DNA of 64,000 bases from CAWJKP01 sp963843465 (GCA_963843465.1 CAWJKP010000002.1:1116001-1180000); one strand, 5' to 3'; shown: positions 8,415 to 17,171, counted from the first letter of the stretch. A program made the numbers and translations. Notes: generated by a model not told the origin, from the sequence alone.

Positions 8415-8703
8415 GGTCCTCAGAAACAGAGAAATGGGTCAAGACTAATGGACATTGGTTACCAACCCCTGTACGATCTGCAAGGTGCAACTTGCACCCG
8501 GCAGCTTCATCGCCCGGGTCGATCCGTTTGGCAACACGACCCCCTATGGGTATGATAACCATAGTCGGCAGTGCATTGAATGGGGAGCGTTGAACGCTAC
8601 AGCCGCTTATATTGGGGATTGTTGGGGAGACGGCATCAATCACAGCACCCCAACCTACCCATTATATGCGCGTGTCCCCTTTATCGTTTCGGGAGGGTTA
8701 TGA

Positions 8704-8934
8704 ATGAGCTTGACACGGATCACGGTGAACCCGGGCCAGATGGGGGGAGTGCCCTGTATCCGAGGCTTGCGAATTCCCGCGGCCACGGTCGTGGGTATGG
8801 TCGCGGAAGGAATGACGACCGACCAGATCCTGAAGGCGTATCCCGATCTGGAGGCCGAGGACATCCGCGAGGCGATGGAGCTCGCGGCCAACGCCGTGCG
8901 TGAGCGAGAGCTTCCTTTGCTGAACACGCCATGA
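8704..8934 (+). CDS. DUF433 antitoxin-like protein
   Basis: 76-residue DUF433 protein: ITVNPGQMGGVPCIRGLRIP, then VVGMVAEGMTTDQILKAYPD and LEAEDIREAMELAA, the usual compact DUF433 sequence with a predicted winged-helix fold. In this family the protein is encoded directly before a DUF5615 PIN-like protein, and the pair is regarded as a toxin-antitoxin module in which DUF433 is the antitoxin. Here its stop overlaps the next ATG by four bases (8931-8934). Expected to neutralise the partner and repress its own promoter; that is family-level inference. Confidence 0.85.
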   Translation: MSLTRITVNPGQMGGVPCIRGLRIPAATVVGMVAEGMTTDQILKAYPDLEAEDIREAMELAANAVRERELPLLNTP

Positions 8935-9308
8935 AATGGCTTGTAGACAACGCGCTGTCTCCCGCCATCGCGGAAAGACTGCGGCAAGCCGGTCACGACG
9001 CCGTTCACGTCCGCGATTACGGACTCGCCGCCGCCGAGGATGTCGAGGTCTTCGAGCGCGCCGCGCATGAGAATCGCATCGTCGTCTCCGCCGACACCGA
9101 CTTCGGGACTTTGCTCGCACAACGGTCGCAAACCAGGCCGTCGCTTGTTCTCTTCCGCGGTGCTTCCCCTAGGCGGCCCGAGAACCAGGCCGCGTTGTTG
9201 CTCGCAAACTTGGCGACGATCGCGGATGATCTCAACAAGGGGGCCGTAGTGGTGATCGAACCCAACCGCTTGCGCATCCGGGCGCTACCGATCATTCCCA
9301 GGGCGTAA
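8931..9308 (+). CDS. DUF5615 PIN-like putative toxin nuclease
   Basis: 125 residues, DUF5615 (Mut7-C/PIN-like fold). N-terminal WLVDNALSPAIAERL carries the first acidic residue (D6), AGHDAVHVRDYGL gives the family's H-V-R-D/E segment (D27-H30-V-R-D33 region), and IVVSADTDFGTLLA supplies the D-x-D-F catalytic-type site. PIN-like toxins are Mg-dependent ribonucleases; activity here is inferred. Translationally coupled to the DUF433 gene (ATGA overlap). A degenerate repeat copy begins six bases after the stop. Confidence 0.85.
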   Translation: MKWLVDNALSPAIAERLRQAGHDAVHVRDYGLAAAEDVEVFERAAHENRIVVSADTDFGTLLAQRSQTRPSLVLFRGASPRRPENQAALLLANLATIADDLNKGAVVVIEPNRLRIRALPIIPRA

Positions 9309-9313
9309 GGGCT

Positions 9314-9364
9314 CCAGAAAAGCGGTGAGAACTGTCTTACGGCAACGACGCCTCGCCCGGGACG
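9314..9364. repeat. Direct repeat, copy 1 (flanks two small membrane genes)
   Basis: About 50 bases beginning ccagaaaagcggtgagaact that match, with scattered mismatches and one gap, the stretch at 9913-9962 beginning ccagaaaaggggtcagaac. The two copies are in the same orientation and bracket the two small membrane-protein genes. Confidence 0.65.
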
Positions 9365-9369
9365 TAGAG

Positions 9370-9684
9370 CTAGTTCCTACCCGTCCCTTCCTCCCGGTCA
9401 ACGTCCATGCCTTTGTACATCGAATAGAACACGGTCACGAAGACCGCATAGAGTAACATCCACGTCCCAGAGAAGATTCGCGTAGGATATACGCGAAAAC
9501 GTTCGTATTCCTCGGCGCTCAAGCGGCGGATAACCGTGCCGTGGCACACAAGCACTTCCCTTCCATTCTGAATCGCCGCGGCACCGCCCTCGCTGAGCAC
9601 AAGAGCCGCAAGAAAATTGAAAACGCCGTATATCACTAGCGCGATCGTTAGTGCCTTCATCCACCTCGGCGCAAAGCGCGTCAT
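9370..9684 (-). CDS. Small membrane protein, function unknown
   Basis: 104 residues from an ATG at 9684 (MTRFAPRWMKALTIAL); an upstream ATG at 9786 would overlap the preceding gene by 90 bases. Two membrane segments, about 10-30 (ALTIALVIYGVFNFLAALVL) and about 72-92 (SGTWMLLYAVFVTVFYSMY), flank a short loop with LVCHGTVIRRLSAEEYERF. I do not recognise the family. It follows the other small membrane gene by 11 bases, so they are likely co-expressed. Confidence 0.55.
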   Translation of the reverse strand: MTRFAPRWMKALTIALVIYGVFNFLAALVLSEGGAAAIQNGREVLVCHGTVIRRLSAEEYERFRVYPTRIFSGTWMLLYAVFVTVFYSMYKGMDVDREEGTGRN

Positions 9685-9695
9685 ACGGCGCCACG

Positions 9696-9905
9696 TCAGG
9701 CGGCGTCCCGATTCTTCAGCAAGCACCGCAAGGCACTGAACACCAGTAGGGCGCCCAGGAACATTACCAACAAATGGGGTCCCCATAAAAGGGCGGGAAA
9801 TGGAGCAACGAAGTCGATGCCGACGAAAGTTGCCAAATGGTCGACCGTACTAACCACGAGCCCAAGAACGGCAAGGAAAAGCGGCAGCATCATGGGATTC
9901 CCCAT
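9696..9905 (-). CDS. Small hydrophobic membrane protein, function unknown
   Basis: 69 residues from ATG at 9905 (MGNPMMLPLFLAVLGLVVS), with two membrane helices (about 5-27 and 38-58) and a basic end LLKNRDAA. An in-frame ATG at 9950 exists but the extra residues are encoded by the repeat at 9913-9962. No family recognised. It is upstream of the 9370-9684 gene, and the pair sits between two direct repeat copies. Confidence 0.5.
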   Translation of the reverse strand: MGNPMMLPLFLAVLGLVVSTVDHLATFVGIDFVAPFPALLWGPHLLVMFLGALLVFSALRCLLKNRDAA

Positions 9906-9912
9906 CGCCGGT

Positions 9913-9962
9913 CCAGAAAAGGGGTCAGAACGATTTTCCGGCGACGACACCGCGCCGGGACG
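9913..9962. repeat. Direct repeat, copy 2
   Basis: Second copy of the repeat at 9314-9364 in the same orientation. The following bases (aaaaaatttctgacccta) complement the ggggtcagaa part, so this copy is also an imperfect hairpin. Confidence 0.65.
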
Positions 9963-10050
9963 GGGAAAAAATTTCTGACCCTATTATCCTCCGCAATTCT
10001 TCAGGAGGAACAGGATACGCATCGGCCCATCAATTCTACTTGACTACGGC

Positions 10051-10251
10051 TCAGTTGGCCTGTTTGCGGGCGATCAGCGCGCGGACCTCGGGGGCCAACT
10101 CGGTAGGCACGGCCATCAGGGTCGTTCCCTCCGCTTTGCGGGCAGCCTCGATCTCGGCAAATTGTTCGTCTTCGCTCTGGTTCTCGTAGTGCGCCAGAAC
10201 GTCACGCACGCGCTGGGCGTCCCAACCGGGTGGAAACCTCTGCTGGCTCAT
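10051..10251 (-). CDS. Small antitoxin-like protein, no toxin recognised
   Basis: 66 residues from ATG at 10251: MSQQRFPPGWDAQRVRDVLA followed by HYENQSEDEQFAEIEAARKA and a C-terminal VPTELAPEVRALIARKQ. This layout (short N-terminal PPGWD motif, acidic centre, VPxELxPxVRxLIA end) resembles small conserved proteins found beside toxin genes in many genomes, but I cannot name a family with certainty. Its ATG overlaps the stop of a short upstream frame (10248-10382) by four bases, so it may be the second gene of a pair whose first member is truncated. Confidence 0.55.
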   Translation of the reverse strand: MSQQRFPPGWDAQRVRDVLAHYENQSEDEQFAEIEAARKAEGTTLMAVPTELAPEVRALIARKQAN

Positions 10252-10382
10252 CGCGGTCTTCTCCGTTGACGGCGGCGGTAGGCGGTTCTCGCCTTGCCCC
10301 GAAGTTCGTAGGCGGATATCCATTCGGCCGGCTCCGGAGTGCGGGCCCGCGGCCTATTGACCAGCACGTCCACGGTTTGCAA
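10248..10382 (-). CDS. Short overlapping frame upstream of antitoxin-like gene, possible remnant
   Basis: About 41-44 residues from TTG (10382) or GTG (10373) to TGA at 10248-10250, reading LVNRPRARTPEPAEWISAYE and ending in a basic RRRQRRRPR tail. It ends in the ATGA overlap with the next gene, which is the arrangement of a real operon gene, yet the frame is closed by TAG upstream of the possible starts. It may be a tiny gene or the 3' remnant of a longer one. No function is assigned. Confidence 0.3.
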   Translation of the reverse strand: MQTVDVLVNRPRARTPEPAEWISAYELRGKARTAYRRRQRRRPR

Positions 10383-10823
10383 CCGCGCGCTCTATTTTAT
10401 GCGCAAACCGGGTCAAACGCAACTGCGACCGGGCCCGGGTGCAGGTCGTACTTTGCAGGGTTGTTTCGCTGACTTGGTCGAGAGGTTGGAAGCTCCCATG
10501 CCCGTTCACGGGCATTCCCGCCGGAGGCGGTATTAGGCCCGTGCTTTAGCACGGGTCTGCGCGACCGGTTTGCCTTGATTTTCACTTTATTCCCCTGTCC
10601 GCCGCCTTCGGCGGCGGACAGGGGGAATAACGATCGGTTTGTTATTCTCCGTTACCCGACGTAAACGTCGGGCCTAATACCGCCTTCGGCGGAAAGGGCC
10701 GTGAACGGCCCTGACAATGTGCGACTTACACCCGTTCGCCCCCTTTGGCGGGTCCCCTCTTGCTTTCCTGCCCGTCCCCGGGGTATCCTGCCGGTTGGGG
10801 CTCCAAGGCGGAAGAAGTACACA
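10383..10823. repeat. Intergenic palindrome cluster upstream of MmeI-like gene
   Basis: No gene seen. Nested palindromes fill the space: ccgccggaggcggtattagg at 10519-10538 is inverted as cctaataccgccttcggcgg at 10672-10691; gcccgtgctttagcacgggt forms a hairpin near 10540-10557; and a long hairpin with arms attcccctgtccgccgcc and ggcggcggacagggggaat lies at 10589-10629. The cluster marks the left edge of the restriction-modification gene. Confidence 0.8.
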
Positions 10824-13619
10824 ATGCCTCTATCCTGGAACGAAATCCGCCAGAAGGCTATCGCATTTGCTTCGGAATGGGCCGGTGCTAAGAGCGAGAG
10901 TGGCGAGAAGCAGACGTTCTGGAACGAGTTCTTCGAGGTCTTCGGGATGCGCCGCCGGGCCGTCGCCTCATTTGAGGAGCCGGTAAAGCAGATTTCGGGG
11001 AAGTACGGCCATATCGACCTTTTCTGGAAAGGGATGCTCCTCGTCGAGCACAAGAGCCGCGGAAAAGACTTAGGGAAAGCGGAGTCTCAGGCTTTCGAGT
11101 ACATCCAGGATTTGCTCCGCGAGGGACGGCAAGACGAGGTTCCCCAATATGTCATTGTCTCTGACTTCGCCCGGATCGCTATCCACGACTTGGAGCCGGA
11201 TGCGCAGTTAGTGTTACCCCTGTTCGCTGGGATGCGTGTCGAGTCCAACGAGTTCGGGCTTGCCGAGCTTCACGGCAATGTCCACCTGTTCGCGTTCATT
11301 GCCGGCTACCAGCAACATCGGTTTCAGGACCAGGACCCGATCAATCTGCGAGCAGTGAAGATAATGGACGATCTTCACGACACGCTGGAAGCTGGCGGGT
11401 ACAGTGGCCACGAGCTTGAACGGTTCCTGGTGCGGATTCTTTTCTGCCTGTTCGCTGAAGACACGGGCATTTTCGACCGCGAGGCATTTCGGCTCTACAT
11501 CGTAGATCGAACGCAATCGGACGGTTCTGACCTCGGGATTCACCTGGAGCGATTGTTCGCGGTTCTCAACACCCCGCCAGCCAAACGACAGAAAAACCTT
11601 GACGAGACTCTAGCCGCCTTTCAGTACGTCAACGGAGACTTGTTTGCTGAGCGATTAGGGTTCGCCGACCTAAACCGCGACATGCGCAACAGTCTATTGG
11701 CCTGTACTGCTTTCAACTGGTCGCAAATCTCCCCTGCCGTCTTCGGATCGCTGTTTCAGGGCGTCATGGAGCCACGAGACCGGCGGCAGATCGGCGGTCA
11801 CTATACCAGCGAACGAGACATCTTGAAGGTCGTCCGATCGCTTTTCCTTGACGACTTATGGAGCGAATTCGAGTCGATCAAGGGCAGCAAGGCCCAATTG
11901 AGGCAGTTTCAGAACAAACTAGCTGGGTTACGTTTTCTCGACCCCGCGTGCGGTTGCGGGAATTTCCTCGTTATTACTTACCGTGAGTTGCGGCTGCTGG
12001 AAATCGAGTTGCTCAAACTTCTCGCCACAGGCGAGCAACAGAAGCACATTGACATTCAAACCATGTCGAAGATTGACGTGGATGCCTTCTATGGCATTGA
12101 AATCAGCGAGTGGCCGGCAAGGATCGCAGAGGTCGCTATGTGGCTCATGGACCACCAAATGAATGTGCGGTTGTCCGAGGCATTTGGGCAATACTACGTG
12201 CGGCTTCCCTTAACGAAATCGCCGACCATCGTCTGCGACAACGCGCTTCGCCGCGATTGGAAAAAGATCCTCCCGCTGAAGCAATGCAGTTATGTACTCG
12301 GCAATCCGCCCTATGTCGGAAAGAAGGCGCGCGATTCGGAACAAAAGGAGGACATGGAAAGAATTTTCGGCACAAGCCCGGGGACGGGAGTTCTTGATTA
12401 CGTGTCCTGTTGGTATCTCCGGGCCGCTGAGTACATTGCCGGCACGCGGGCAAAGGTGGCGTTTGTTTCGACAAACTCGATAACCCAAGGTGAACAGCCA
12501 GGCATCCTTTGGCCTATTTTGAGCAAGCATGGAACGGTCATTCATTTTGCCCACCGAACGTTTGCATGGGAGAGCGAGGCCCGGGGTAAGGCTCATGTCC
12601 ACGTCGTCATTATTGGTTTTGCGGCCTTCAATGCGAGCGCGAAGGCAATATACGATTACGAATCCGATGGGGAGAATGTAACAAAGAGTGCGGTGCGCAC
12701 GATCAACCTCTATCTCATCGAGTCTGGCGTCTCTGCAATCGAAAGTCGGGAAGCTCCAATCTCTGCGGTGCCGCAAATGCAGTTTGGGAGTATGCCGAAT
12801 GACGATGGAAACCTTGTCCTTTCCGATGAGGACAAGCAGTCGATTCTCGCATCAGACCCTGGGTGTGCGCCGCTAATCCACCCCTTGCTTAGCGCCCATG
12901 AATATCTTCACGGCGAGAAGCGGTGGTGCCTTTGGTTAAAGGATGCATCTCCCAATACGATCAAAGCATGTCCAGAGGTCAAGCGGCGCGTCGAGGCCGT
13001 TCGTGCCTATCGACTGAAAAGTTCGCGTGCAACCACGAAGAAGCTTGCCGATTACCCAATGCTGTTCGGAGAGATCCGCCAGCCTTCCAGTCGCTTCATC
13101 CTGCTGCCTCGCCACACGTCATCGGGTCGTCGCTACATTCCGTTGAGCTATTTTACGCCAGATTTTGTTCCAAGCGATAGTTGTCTTTTCCTTGAGAACG
13201 CGACCCTTTACCACTTTGGCGTGTTGTCATCGGCGATGCACATGGCTTGGGTGCATCAAGTCTGCGGGCGGATCAAGTCCGACTTTCGGTACTCAAGCAA
13301 ACTCGTCTACAATAACTTCCCCTGGCCGGAAGCCCCTACGGACAAACAGCGGGTGGCCGTCGAGGATACAGGAAAAGCCGTGCTGGAAACTCGGGATAAG
13401 CACGTGAAGGCCGGGGCGGCATTAGCGGACCTCTACGACCCCCTTGCTATGCCGGCGGAGCTTACGAAGGCCCACGCACAGCTTGATCGCGCCGTGGATA
13501 AGTGCTACCGGACCCAGCCATTCACCAGCGATCGGCAACGGGTGGAGTTTCTGTTTGACCTCTATGCAAAGCTGACCAAGCCGCTGATCCCCTCGACTAA
13601 GGGCAGGCGGCGCAAGTGA
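10824..13619 (+). CDS. MmeI-like type IIL restriction-modification enzyme
   Basis: Single-chain restriction endonuclease plus adenine methyltransferase, 931 residues (MmeI itself is about 919). N-terminal nuclease domain with the D-x9-E-x-K site: D65, E75, K77 in HIDLFWKGMLLVEHKS. A helical spacer follows, then a gamma-class N6-adenine methyltransferase with SAM motif FLDPACGCGNF (D373) and catalytic NPPY (494-497), a target recognition region (about 620-830, including the IKSDFRYSSKLVYNNFPWP end), and a C-terminal helical domain. Such enzymes cut about 20 bases from their site and methylate one strand, so no separate methylase is needed. Start ATG at 10824 is preceded by ggaaga. Base composition is visibly more AT-rich than neighbouring genes and repeats flank it, suggesting horizontal gain. 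Confidence 0.9.
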   Translation: MPLSWNEIRQKAIAFASEWAGAKSESGEKQTFWNEFFEVFGMRRRAVASFEEPVKQISGKYGHIDLFWKGMLLVEHKSRGKDLGKAESQAFEYIQDLLREGRQDEVPQYVIVSDFARIAIHDLEPDAQLVLPLFAGMRVESNEFGLAELHGNVHLFAFIAGYQQHRFQDQDPINLRAVKIMDDLHDTLEAGGYSGHELERFLVRILFCLFAEDTGIFDREAFRLYIVDRTQSDGSDLGIHLERLFAVLNTPPAKRQKNLDETLAAFQYVNGDLFAERLGFADLNRDMRNSLLACTAFNWSQISPAVFGSLFQGVMEPRDRRQIGGHYTSERDILKVVRSLFLDDLWSEFESIKGSKAQLRQFQNKLAGLRFLDPACGCGNFLVITYRELRLLEIELLKLLATGEQQKHIDIQTMSKIDVDAFYGIEISEWPARIAEVAMWLMDHQMNVRLSEAFGQYYVRLPLTKSPTIVCDNALRRDWKKILPLKQCSYVLGNPPYVGKKARDSEQKEDMERIFGTSPGTGVLDYVSCWYLRAAEYIAGTRAKVAFVSTNSITQGEQPGILWPILSKHGTVIHFAHRTFAWESEARGKAHVHVVIIGFAAFNASAKAIYDYESDGENVTKSAVRTINLYLIESGVSAIESREAPISAVPQMQFGSMPNDDGNLVLSDEDKQSILASDPGCAPLIHPLLSAHEYLHGEKRWCLWLKDASPNTIKACPEVKRRVEAVRAYRLKSSRATTKKLADYPMLFGEIRQPSSRFILLPRHTSSGRRYIPLSYFTPDFVPSDSCLFLENATLYHFGVLSSAMHMAWVHQVCGRIKSDFRYSSKLVYNNFPWPEAPTDKQRVAVEDTGKAVLETRDKHVKAGAALADLYDPLAMPAELTKAHAQLDRAVDKCYRTQPFTSDRQRVEFLFDLYAKLTKPLIPSTKGRRRK

Positions 13620-14250
13620 GGGGTGGTTGGATTGCCCATCTTAGCCCGCACCCCCGCCGGTGTAGCAACACAGTCCTAGGACACTACCCCCCAAGGGCAA
13701 AGAGGGCAAAGCATGGCGCTTCCCTCGCGTGCGCTGCGCGCTTAGCGTCGTTCCTGGCCGCGTGGTGCATCATTCCGCACGTACTTCTTGCCGCTTGAAC
13801 GCTGGAAGCGCCCGCTGCGTCGGGAAATGTCGCTGGAAACGCATCGCGGGGGCGGAGCCTGCGCCAAGCTCGCCAGAAAACGTCGCACCAGACGCACCGG
13901 CGACCCGGAAAACGCGCCTTCTTGGACGCCATCGCTTCAATTTGCGCCGCGGGAAAGTGGACAGGGCGCCAATTGGCGCCGCTGCAAGGTGGACAGGGCC
14001 TCAATTTGCGCCACTGCAAAGTGGACAGCGCCTCAATTTGCGTCGCGCCGAAGGCGCCATCGCGCCGCTTGCCGGCGCCAAACGCGGCGTCTACTGTCAG
14101 ACTCGCAAAACGGGCGCCGGGACCTTAATCGTTGTCCGCAAAACAGATGCGCTCTCCGGCCGGCGACAGCGCGGCCGACGGCCGGGGAGCGAAGAAAAAA
14201 AAGGGGAACTCGTGCCTCAGGAGGCGTACAAGTCTTTGTAGCGGCTGCCC
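13620..14250. other. Intergenic stretch with 32-bp tandem repeat
   Basis: No credible gene in this 630-base gap: the open frames present are GC-driven, share no family features and lack ribosome sites. The tandem repeat at 13939-14046 is its one clear structure. The stretch downstream has short mirror-like gcgccg motifs only. Confidence 0.6.
13939..14046. repeat. 32-bp tandem repeat, 3.4 copies
   Basis: Three units of 32 bases (13939-13970, 13971-14002, 14003-14034) and a 12-base partial copy (14035-14046). Each begins aattTGCGCC-type and contains aaagtggacaggg. Units differ at several positions. There is no spacer between units, so it is not a CRISPR array. Multiple short repeats with this look occur at ends of some transposons (for example IS21-type), so it could be the remnant of an element end; no transposase is present. 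Confidence 0.8.
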
Positions 14251-15867
14251 TCACTGGATCGGCGGCGGAAGCGGCGCCTGCGGCGCCGGTGGCGGGGGAT
14301 ACGCCGGGGCAATGGCTGGCCCGGGAGGATATGTCGGGGTGGCCAACGACCCGGGGGGAGGATATGCCGGGGCGGCGGCCGGCGCGGCGGGCATGACGGT
14401 CATCGGCAGCGGGTTGGCCGCCGCGCCGTCGCCGCGGATCACCACCAGCTCGGCCTGGGCGGGGCTGGCCAGCGGCAGCGTGGGCATCTTGAACTGCACT
14501 CCCAGGTCGTACCAGCCGGCGATCTCCGCCTGCATCTCGACCCCGCCCAGGTGGACCATCAGTTGGCCGGGCTGCGGACCGAACCCTTCCCCGGCGATGA
14601 TCAGCGTGCCTGTCGCGGCGCCTGAGCGCGTGTCGATCTCAAACGACGCCGGATCGATCGGCAGGATCTCCTCGCGGGCCAGGCGGGCGCCGTTGTTCGT
14701 GGGATAGACGTCGGGGATCTCCCGGTTGGCGTCGACCAGCACGGTCAGGTTCGAGAAAGGGATCGGGCTCCCGTCCGGGGCCCTTCCCATCGCATTGACC
14801 TCGACCGGCAAACGAATATCGACCGACTGCATGTCGTTGGCCGCGATCGCTCGGACCCGCACGCCCGCCTGCGGCAGGCCCGGACGCAGCACGGGGTCGT
14901 TGGAGGCCAGGGCCACGACGTTGAATCCGCGGGTAATCGGCTGGGGACTGTTGTTGCGGTACCAGACGCGAAACCGTGGGCCGCGGCGCTCTTCGGGATG
15001 GCCCGGATCGACGAACCGCACGGCCAGCAACTGCAAGTCGTACTGCAACGGCGGCACGGCCACCGGCGGCACGTCGACCCAGGTGCCGCAGCTCACCACC
15101 GGCATCGCAACCCAGACCGGCGTCGGCTCATAGACCCAGGGCGGCGCCGGATCGTAATAGACGGGCTGGCACCAGTACGGCCGCGGATCCCAGTAAGGAT
15201 TCGGCTGGTAGCCCCAGGACCACGAGACCCAAGGCGACCAGTGCGGGTAATCGACGTATTGCGGGTAGAATCCCGGACCGGCGTAGTAGCCGTGGATCGC
15301 GCCCACGCCGAACGAGACGCTGACAACTCCATGATAAGGGAAGAATCCGATGTCGACGTGCCGGCGGAAGTCGGGCGAGTGGACGCTGTTGAACCTCGCG
15401 AAGCCGGGGCCGTGGAATTGGCTCACGTTCCGGTAGAGGTCCATGCGCCGGGCGACGTCGCCCTGCTGCGCAAACTTGTATTGCTGCGAAAGTTGAAACT
15501 TCTGGCCGACCTGTCCCCTGCTCAAGGCGTCGAACTGGCCGGCCTTGACGCGGTCCGGGAAGCGAGCCGCGCCGTTGGGCAGCGACCCTGGGCCGGCCGG
15601 CGATCGCGGGGCAAAGGCCGGGTTGGACGGCCTATACGCCGGCGAACCGGCTGGGCCGCCGGGAACCCCGGGACGGTAAGGGTAGACCGTTCCGCGAGGT
15701 GGCGTAGAAGGTTGGTTGCCCCTGGGTGGGGCCTGGCGCGTGTCGGGTTTGCGACGTGGCTCCGGTTCGTCTGCCCGGGCAAGTAGCGCCGGCGCCGCCG
15801 CCAGCATCACGCCAGCCAAGGCCCACCCGACGACTCGCATAAGTCCCGCCTGTCTCGAAGTATTCAT
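14251..15867 (-). CDS. Secreted Pro/Tyr/Trp-rich protein with TIG-like C-terminal domain
   Basis: 538 residues with a signal peptide (VVGWALAGVMLAAAPALLARADE, cut after about residue 32). A Pro/Gly/Arg-rich linker (35-105) is followed by a Tyr/Trp/Pro-rich segment (about 170-270) with repeated PYW, YP and PPW units. Residues about 275-400 form a beta-rich domain containing RFRVWYRNNSPQPITRGFNV and LTVLVDANREIPDVYPTNNG, like CARDB-type adhesion folds. At about 410-475, GTLIIAGEGFGPQPGQLMV resembles an IPT/TIG immunoglobulin-like domain. The end is a PAYPPPG-type proline tail. Probably a cell-envelope or extracellular protein; function unknown. Confidence 0.7.
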   Translation of the reverse strand: MNTSRQAGLMRVVGWALAGVMLAAAPALLARADEPEPRRKPDTRQAPPRGNQPSTPPRGTVYPYRPGVPGGPAGSPAYRPSNPAFAPRSPAGPGSLPNGAARFPDRVKAGQFDALSRGQVGQKFQLSQQYKFAQQGDVARRMDLYRNVSQFHGPGFARFNSVHSPDFRRHVDIGFFPYHGVVSVSFGVGAIHGYYAGPGFYPQYVDYPHWSPWVSWSWGYQPNPYWDPRPYWCQPVYYDPAPPWVYEPTPVWVAMPVVSCGTWVDVPPVAVPPLQYDLQLLAVRFVDPGHPEERRGPRFRVWYRNNSPQPITRGFNVVALASNDPVLRPGLPQAGVRVRAIAANDMQSVDIRLPVEVNAMGRAPDGSPIPFSNLTVLVDANREIPDVYPTNNGARLAREEILPIDPASFEIDTRSGAATGTLIIAGEGFGPQPGQLMVHLGGVEMQAEIAGWYDLGVQFKMPTLPLASPAQAELVVIRGDGAAANPLPMTVMPAAPAAAPAYPPPGSLATPTYPPGPAIAPAYPPPPAPQAPLPPPIQ

Positions 15868-16069
15868 TCCTTGTGCCTCTGCTGTTTTGACCCGCGGTAT
15901 CGCCCCCCATGATATATTTAATGGTTAGCAGCGGGCAACAGCGGTTTACCCCGAGAGGTCCGCTTCCCATTTTTACAAGAACAGTCTATACTGACGCTGC
16001 CTGGAAGACAACTCGGAATGGAGGGCGGCGTTTTTTGCTAAACCATTGCAGAACAAGAAGTTGTAGCTT

Positions 16070-17101
16070 ATGACCGACGAAGGAAAAGCAGACCATTGGG
16101 TCACGCTGGCATCGCTTTTGGGGACCGAGCCTCCACCCGCCGACCAACCCGCGGAGAGACCGCCCCAAACGACGCCGCCGGCAGCAGAAGCGGAGCTGGT
16201 CGAGTTTCCACAGGCATCGCGGATGCTCGTGGCTCCAGCCGCCCAGCGGACCGCGAGCGACTGGGGGCGGCTAGCCGAATCGCTGGGGATTGCCGTGCCG
16301 CTGGAGGTGCCCCAGCCGGCTCCGCCCGCCGCGAGGCAGGTTGCCCGGACCGAGGCGGTGGACATACCGCTGCCGGAAGAGGTGCCTGCCTCGCCGCCGC
16401 TGGTCGCGCTGGAACCGGTCTACGGCGAGTTGGAGAGCGTCGAGGTAACGGAGATCTTGCCCGCGGGAGGCGAGGTGCCGGCCGGCCTTTTCGGCTCGGT
16501 GGACACGGAAGCGGACAGCGTCGAGGCGACGGATCGTGAGGACCGGGAGAGGCCCGGCAGGCGACGTCGGAAACGGCGTCGCCGAGGGCGTCGGCCGGAC
16601 GATGCGACCGCTGCGGCGGCCACGGAAAGCGGAGACGTCGAGTTGGAGTTGCCGGAGGTGCCCGAGGAGGGGGAAGGATCGGTCCCCTCGGAGGAGGCGG
16701 AAGATCTGTCGGAAGCACCTGCGGTGGAGCGGGAGGAAGAAGAAGGCCCCGAACGGCCCCACCGGCATCGGCACCGCAGGAAACGCAAGCTTCCCGCCCG
16801 CAACGAGGAAGCCGTGGAGTCGGGGGAAGATCCGCTGGAGCAGCCAGCCGACGCCGGAGCGGAACTGGTTGTGCAGGACGAACCGGTCGAGCGGGAGGAG
16901 CCTGGCCCCGTGGCCGAAGATGAATCGTCGGAGGACCTCTCGGATCTCGACGACGAGGTGGGAAGGGCCTCGCATCACGGGATTCCGACCTGGCAGGAGG
17001 CGGTAGGGATCGTAATCGCCGCCAACATGGAAGCCCGGGCGAAGAACCCCGGCGGCTCGTCCCGCAATCGCGGCGGACGCGGCCGAGGCGGCCGCAGTTG
17101 A
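16070..17101 (+). CDS. Low-complexity charged protein with conserved C-terminal motif
   Basis: 343 residues, cytoplasmic, mostly disordered: acidic Glu/Pro-rich stretches alternate with basic clusters (RRRRKRRRRGRRPDD at about 160-175; HRHRHRRKRKLPAR at about 230-245). Only the end appears ordered and motif-like: GIPTWQEAVGIVIAANMEAR, followed by an RGGRGRGGRS RNA-binding-type tail. The alternating basic/acidic layout with an RGG end suggests a nucleic-acid-binding role, perhaps RNA metabolism; this is inference. Start ATG at 16070 lies at the expected place after a 200-base gap from the divergent gene. No enzymatic domain is seen. Confidence 0.65.
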   Translation: MTDEGKADHWVTLASLLGTEPPPADQPAERPPQTTPPAAEAELVEFPQASRMLVAPAAQRTASDWGRLAESLGIAVPLEVPQPAPPAARQVARTEAVDIPLPEEVPASPPLVALEPVYGELESVEVTEILPAGGEVPAGLFGSVDTEADSVEATDREDRERPGRRRRKRRRRGRRPDDATAAAATESGDVELELPEVPEEGEGSVPSEEAEDLSEAPAVEREEEEGPERPHRHRHRRKRKLPARNEEAVESGEDPLEQPADAGAELVVQDEPVEREEPGPVAEDESSEDLSDLDDEVGRASHHGIPTWQEAVGIVIAANMEARAKNPGGSSRNRGGRGRGGRS

Positions 17102-17171
17102 CAGCGGCCGGTCGCCGGACTACACCTGAGAGCATGCACCGGCTACTGCCCCGACAAGGGACAACCTCAGT

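Noticed and set aside
8455..8703. Small frame upstream of the DUF433 gene
   Set aside because: No ribosome site, no family resemblance, and it ends at the DUF433 start region; more likely non-coding.
13939..14046. CRISPR array or minisatellite in a gene
   Set aside because: 32-bp units are directly joined without spacers and no protein reading frame is supported.
13729..14396. Overlapping frames in the tandem repeat region
   Set aside because: Translations are repeat- and GC-driven, have no ribosome site and change character at repeat borders.
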